From the NCBI GenBank assembly GCA_946403965.1, contig CAMJBT010000022.1, positions 1 through 47,697 of the forward strand: a stretch of 47,697 bases of DNA, in the 5' to 3' direction. This DNA comes from an uncultured Pseudobutyrivibrio sp. GTDB lineage: Bacteria; Bacillota; Clostridia; Lachnospirales; Lachnospiraceae. Shown here piece by piece: positions 44,125-47,697 of the stretch. Under the pieces are notes generated by a model that was not told the origin of the DNA, did not search any database, and saw nothing but the letters and a program-made list of their open reading frames with translations. Numbering within the stretch: the first letter of the stretch is position 1; each line of letters begins with the position of its first letter. Position numbers and translations under genes: made by a program.

Positions 44125-46044
44125 TTAAAGGGAACTACTTACTTCTTCCCATTCTTTATAAAGTTCATCCAACTTTTTAATTATATCGTTTTGTTTAGCC
44201 GTAAGTTCATTCAATTTAGCGGAATTTGTCATATTCTCAGGTTTTACGAACTCTAAATCTATGCAATCTTTTTCCGCCTCCAAAGATTCAATTTCGGTTT
44301 CAATTTTAGAAATACGATTTTGGATTTTACGCTTTTCAGCTTCAATTCTTTTTTGTTCCTTAAAATCAAGCTTTGCAGCTGAAACTTCCTGCGTCTCAGT
44401 AAAATCTTTATTCACATTATTATTTGCCGATATTGCAAGCTGCTCTTTTTTAGCAATATAATCATCATAGTTTCCAAGATATTTTATCAGTTTTCCATTT
44501 GAAAGCTCAAGAATCATATTTGCTGTTTTATTTACAAAATATCTATCATGACTTACATATAACAAAGTCCCATCATATTCATTCAACGCCTCTTCCAGCA
44601 TTTGTTTTGAATCCATATCCAAATGGTTTGTTGGCTCATCAAGGATAAGGAGATTCGACTTTGAAAGCATAAGTTTTGCAAGAGATACTCGGCCTCTTTC
44701 ACCACCTGATAAGTCACTAATCCGTTTAAACACATCATCTTCTGTAAACATAAATGCAGCAAGAGTATTACGCACTTTTGTTTCAGTAAGGAATGGATAG
44801 GCATCATGAAGCTCACTAAATATAGTATTAGTCTCAGTAAGGCCTTGTTGCTCCTGATCATAATAGCCCATAGTAACATTCGCCCCAAAACGTATTTCAC
44901 CAGTCTCAAAATCTGTAAGACCATTAATACATTTTAAAATAGTTGTTTTACCTGTACCATTATCACCAAGAATAGCTATTCTATCACCTTTATGAACTTC
45001 AAATGACAAATCTGTAAAAATATTTTTGTCTTCATATGATTTTGTAACATGAGAAAATTCAAGAACATCCTTTCCACTTTCCTTCTCAATTTCCAATGTG
45101 AGTCGCATTTTAGGAAGTTCTTTGTCTGGAGCGTCCATAATCTCCATTTTATCAAGAGTTTTCTTTCGGCTTTCTGCACGTTTTATTGATTTTTCTCTAT
45201 TAAAAGACTGTAATTTTTCTATAACTGCCTTTTGATGCTCAATTTCTTTTTGCTGCTTTTCATATGATCGTTCATAGGAAAGCTGATTAAGTTCCTTTTG
45301 GGCAACAAAAGCTGAATAATTTCCAGTGTATACAGTAGTTTTACCATATGATAAATCCACAACATGATCAGCAATCTTATCAAGGAAATATCTATCATGG
45401 GCAACAATTATCACAGCACCCTTATAGCTAGATAAATATCCTTCCAACCACATAATTGAGTTCAAATCCAAATGATTTATAGGCTCATCCAACAACAGCA
45501 AATCAGGACTTGAGGCAAGAAGACGTCCCAAGCTAACTCGAGTTTTCTGCCCACCTGACAGTTCGTTCATGCTCTTTATTAAGTCATCTCCCTCGAAGCC
45601 AAGACCCTTCAAGATTCCTACTGCTTCCGAACGAAATGTGTATCCGCCCATTAAATCGAATTGATGTTGAAGCTTATGGTAATTATCCATAAAAGCTTCC
45701 ATTTCACCTGGAGCAACAGAGCTCATCTCAAGCTCCATTTCACCCAAACGTTTTTCCATAGAAAGTAAATCTTCTCTAGCACCTAGAACTGTATCTAATA
45801 TATTACTTCCAAAGGAATCTTCCTGATACTGAGCAAGATACCCCATTGTAGAATCTTTTTTTAACGTCACCTCACCATCATCAGCAGGAATTTCTCCAAT
45901 AATAATTTTAAGAAGTGTGGACTTTCCCGTACCGTTATTACCTACAATTGCAACTTTAGAACCTTCATCTACCGCAAAAGTAGCATCTTTAATTATTGAA
46001 TCCTCACCAAATGATTTATAAATATGCGAAACATTTAATACCAT
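44125..46044 (-). CDS. ydiF: ABC-F family ATPase, YdiF-like
   Basis: A 639-residue soluble protein with two ABC domains and no membrane segment. The first has Walker A GNNGTGKS (35-42), signature LSGGQKTRVSLGRLL and LLLLDEPINHLD; the second has GDNGTGKTT (near 360), LSGGERGRVSLAKLML and LLILDEPTNHLD. Both end with the catalytic Glu. A charged interdomain linker (about 235-320, with RAESRKKTLDKM) and a C-terminal coiled coil (about 565-639) complete the ABC-F layout. These proteins act on the ribosome, in translation or antibiotic protection. Position next to rex matches B. subtilis ydiF. The pnp terminator lies immediately before its AAGGA site, leaving no separate promoter, so expression may be set by read-through. 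Confidence 0.93.
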   Translation of the reverse strand: MVLNVSHIYKSFGEDSIIKDATFAVDEGSKVAIVGNNGTGKSTLLKIIIGEIPADDGEVTLKKDSTMGYLAQYQEDSFGSNILDTVLGAREDLLSMEKRLGEMELEMSSVAPGEMEAFMDNYHKLQHQFDLMGGYTFRSEAVGILKGLGFEGDDLIKSMNELSGGQKTRVSLGRLLASSPDLLLLDEPINHLDLNSIMWLEGYLSSYKGAVIIVAHDRYFLDKIADHVVDLSYGKTTVYTGNYSAFVAQKELNQLSYERSYEKQQKEIEHQKAVIEKLQSFNREKSIKRAESRKKTLDKMEIMDAPDKELPKMRLTLEIEKESGKDVLEFSHVTKSYEDKNIFTDLSFEVHKGDRIAILGDNGTGKTTILKCINGLTDFETGEIRFGANVTMGYYDQEQQGLTETNTIFSELHDAYPFLTETKVRNTLAAFMFTEDDVFKRISDLSGGERGRVSLAKLMLSKSNLLILDEPTNHLDMDSKQMLEEALNEYDGTLLYVSHDRYFVNKTANMILELSNGKLIKYLGNYDDYIAKKEQLAISANNNVNKDFTETQEVSAAKLDFKEQKRIEAEKRKIQNRISKIETEIESLEAEKDCIDLEFVKPENMTNSAKLNELTAKQNDIIKKLDELYKEWEEVSSSL

Positions 46045-46055
46045 AGTTATTCCTT

Positions 46056-46087
46056 AAAAAATGCGCCTGACAAAACGCCAGGCGCAT
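46056..46087 (-). terminator. Intrinsic terminator of pnp, abutting the ABC-F ribosome-binding site
   Basis: ATGCGCCTG (46061-46069) pairs with CAGGCGCAT (46079-46087) around a nine-base loop; a run of six T follows on the minus strand and runs straight into AAGGA, the ribosome-binding site of the ABC-F gene. It begins 15 bases after the pnp stop. Confidence 0.92.
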
Positions 46088-46101
46088 TAAAATCTAGTTA
46101 A

Positions 46102-47697
46102 TTACTGACAATCCTTGATTGAGAAGCTGATACGTCCCATCTTGTCTTTGCCAAGGCAAACAACCTTAACAGTATCGCCAAGAGTAAGAACATCTTCAAC
46201 TCTATCAATTCTTTCCTTTGCAATCTTAGAAATGTGAACCATTCCTTCCTTGCCTGGAGCGAACTCGATGAATGCACCGAACTCTTTGATGCTTACAACT
46301 TTACCAGTAAGAACCTGATCCTTTTCAAAATCAGTTGTAATGATTTCAATCATTCTCTTAGCTTCATCCATCTTTGCAGCATCTGTTCCACAGATAGAAA
46401 CATTGCCTTCATCTGTAATATCAATCTTAACATCACATCTAGCAATGATTTCATTAATTGTCTTTCCACGCTGTCCAACAACATCACCAATCTTTTCTGG
46501 GTCAATAGTAAGCTGAATAATCTTTGGAGCATACTCGCCAACCTGTGGACGTGGCTCAGCAATCGCCTTGCTCATGCAGTTGTCCATAATGAAGAATCTA
46601 GCTTCACGACAACGTGCGATAGCACCTTCAACGATTGGACGTGTAAGACCGTGAATCTTAATATCCATCTGAATAGCTGTGATACCCTCTTTAGTACCAG
46701 TAACCTTGAAGTCCATATCTCCGAAGAAATCCTCAAGACCCTGAATATCTGTAAGAAGAACGAAATCATCGTCAGTATCTCCTGTAACAAGACCACAAGA
46801 AATACCTGCTACCATAGCCTTAAGTGGTACACCAGCTGCCATAAGTGACATACAAGATGCACATGTAGAAGCCATTGATGTAGAACCGTTAGATTCGAAT
46901 GTCTCTGATACTGCACGGATTGCATATGGGAACTCTTCTGGTGTAGGAAGTACAGGAAGAAGGGCACGCTCTGCAAGAGCACCGTGACCGATTTCTCTAC
47001 GTCCTGGTCCACGAGAAGGCTTTGTCTCACCTACAGAATATGCAGGGAAGTTGTAGTGATGCATATATCTTTTCTCTGTAACGAATGGATCAAGTCCATC
47101 AATCTTCTGAGCCTCTGAAAGAGGAGCAAGTGTAACAACATCACAAATCTGTGTCTGTCCACGAGTAAACATAGATGAACCGTGAACACGTGGAATAATA
47201 TCCACCTCAGCTGCAAGTGGTCTAATTTGATCTAATTTACGGCCATCTGGACGCTTGTGATCTTTAAGAATCATCTTACGTACAGTTTTCTTCTCATACT
47301 GATAAATAGCTTCACCAAGAACTGCAAGCCATTCTTCGTTATCTGCAAATGCCTCTTCAAGACGCTCTGTAATCTGACGGATGTTCTCCTCACGAACCTG
47401 CTTTTCATCTGTAAATACAGCTTCTTCCATCTCTGCAGGAGGAACAATTTCTTTCATCTTTGCAAAGAGCTCTTCTGGAATAGCACATGATGTGTACTCG
47501 TGCTTTGGCTTACCACACTCCTTAACCATCTCATCGATGAAAGCGATGATTGTCTGGTTAACATCGTGACACTTGTAAATTGCCTCAATCATCTTATCCT
47601 CAGGGATGATGTTAGCACCAGCCTCAATCATGATAACCTTTTCTCTTGTAGAAGCAACTGTAAGCTTAAGGTCGCCCTTATCCCACTGCTCCTGTGA
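46102..47697 (-). CDS. pnp: Polynucleotide phosphorylase (5' end beyond the window)
   Basis: The last 531 residues of the phosphate-dependent 3'-5' exoribonuclease of RNA decay. The frame stays open to the right edge, past an internal Met at 47631, so the gene is cut; about 160-170 N-terminal residues are missing compared with the usual 700. Visible in order are the end of the first RNase PH domain, the helical linker, the second PH domain (HGSSMFTRGQTQ, ESNGSTSMAS, DTDDDFVLLTDIQG and EGITAIQMDIK with metal-binding Asp residues), a KH domain (GQRGKTINEIIARC) and an S1 domain (VVSIKEFGAFIEF). A strong terminator follows. Confidence 0.97.
   Translation of the reverse strand, partial: SQEQWDKGDLKLTVASTREKVIMIEAGANIIPEDKMIEAIYKCHDVNQTIIAFIDEMVKECGKPKHEYTSCAIPEELFAKMKEIVPPAEMEEAVFTDEKQVREENIRQITERLEEAFADNEEWLAVLGEAIYQYEKKTVRKMILKDHKRPDGRKLDQIRPLAAEVDIIPRVHGSSMFTRGQTQICDVVTLAPLSEAQKIDGLDPFVTEKRYMHHYNFPAYSVGETKPSRGPGRREIGHGALAERALLPVLPTPEEFPYAIRAVSETFESNGSTSMASTCASCMSLMAAGVPLKAMVAGISCGLVTGDTDDDFVLLTDIQGLEDFFGDMDFKVTGTKEGITAIQMDIKIHGLTRPIVEGAIARCREARFFIMDNCMSKAIAEPRPQVGEYAPKIIQLTIDPEKIGDVVGQRGKTINEIIARCDVKIDITDEGNVSICGTDAAKMDEAKRMIEIITTDFEKDQVLTGKVVSIKEFGAFIEFAPGKEGMVHISKIAKERIDRVEDVLTLGDTVKVVCLGKDKMGRISFSIKDCQ

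Overview
The window looks like the chromosome of a low-GC, Gram-positive-type anaerobe of the Bacillota, most likely Lachnospiraceae (Butyrivibrio, Pseudobutyrivibrio or Roseburia-like). This rests on AT-rich sequence, strong Shine-Dalgarno sites, several TTG starts, and housekeeping synteny (mreBCD-PBP2-minC-rodA, mutS-mutL-miaA-ynbB, phoH-ybeY, ABC-F next to rex). No phage, insertion sequence, CRISPR array, rRNA or tRNA was recognised.

Layout. Bases 1-612 hold the tail of one gene, a small plus-strand gene that could be an immunity protein, and a terminator. Bases 761-794 form a dif-like site (two 14-base arms around a 6-base spacer), and 77 bases further on lies a XerS-like tyrosine recombinase. 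From 1988 to the right edge every gene is on the minus strand, and base skew switches from G-rich to C-rich at the site. The left edge therefore probably spans the replication terminus.

Going rightwards, in minus-strand units: rluD-like/lspA/aroB; sepF/yggS/HlyD-like adaptor; a small P-loop protein; the cell-elongation operon mreB-mreC-mreD-PBP2-minC-rodA-mgsA-like followed by a D,D-carboxypeptidase; a long run from rlmH (promoter at 33463-33491) down to ynbB, covering nucleoside salvage, RNA maturation, lipid-linked precursor export, two flavoproteins and mismatch repair; ftsK-fhs-TPR protein; glgA; yebC; a CorC-like protein; rex and a coiled-coil protein; an ABC-F ATPase; and pnp, cut by the right edge.

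Points that most deserve attention: (1) the dif-like site with its recombinase and the coincident strand and skew switch; (2) a methylglyoxal-synthase-like protein in the rod-shape operon in which Thr replaces the catalytic Asp of the GGDQQ motif; (3) a PgpH-like membrane protein at the canonical phoH/ybeY locus whose HD motif has become Tyr-Arg and which lacks the large extracellular domain; (4) minC without minD or minE and with a changed MinD-binding motif; (5) a near-perfect Rex operator over the -35 box of a consensus promoter in front of rex, inside a 13-base-pair inverted repeat; (6) intrinsic terminators placed directly before the ribosome-binding sites of several genes.
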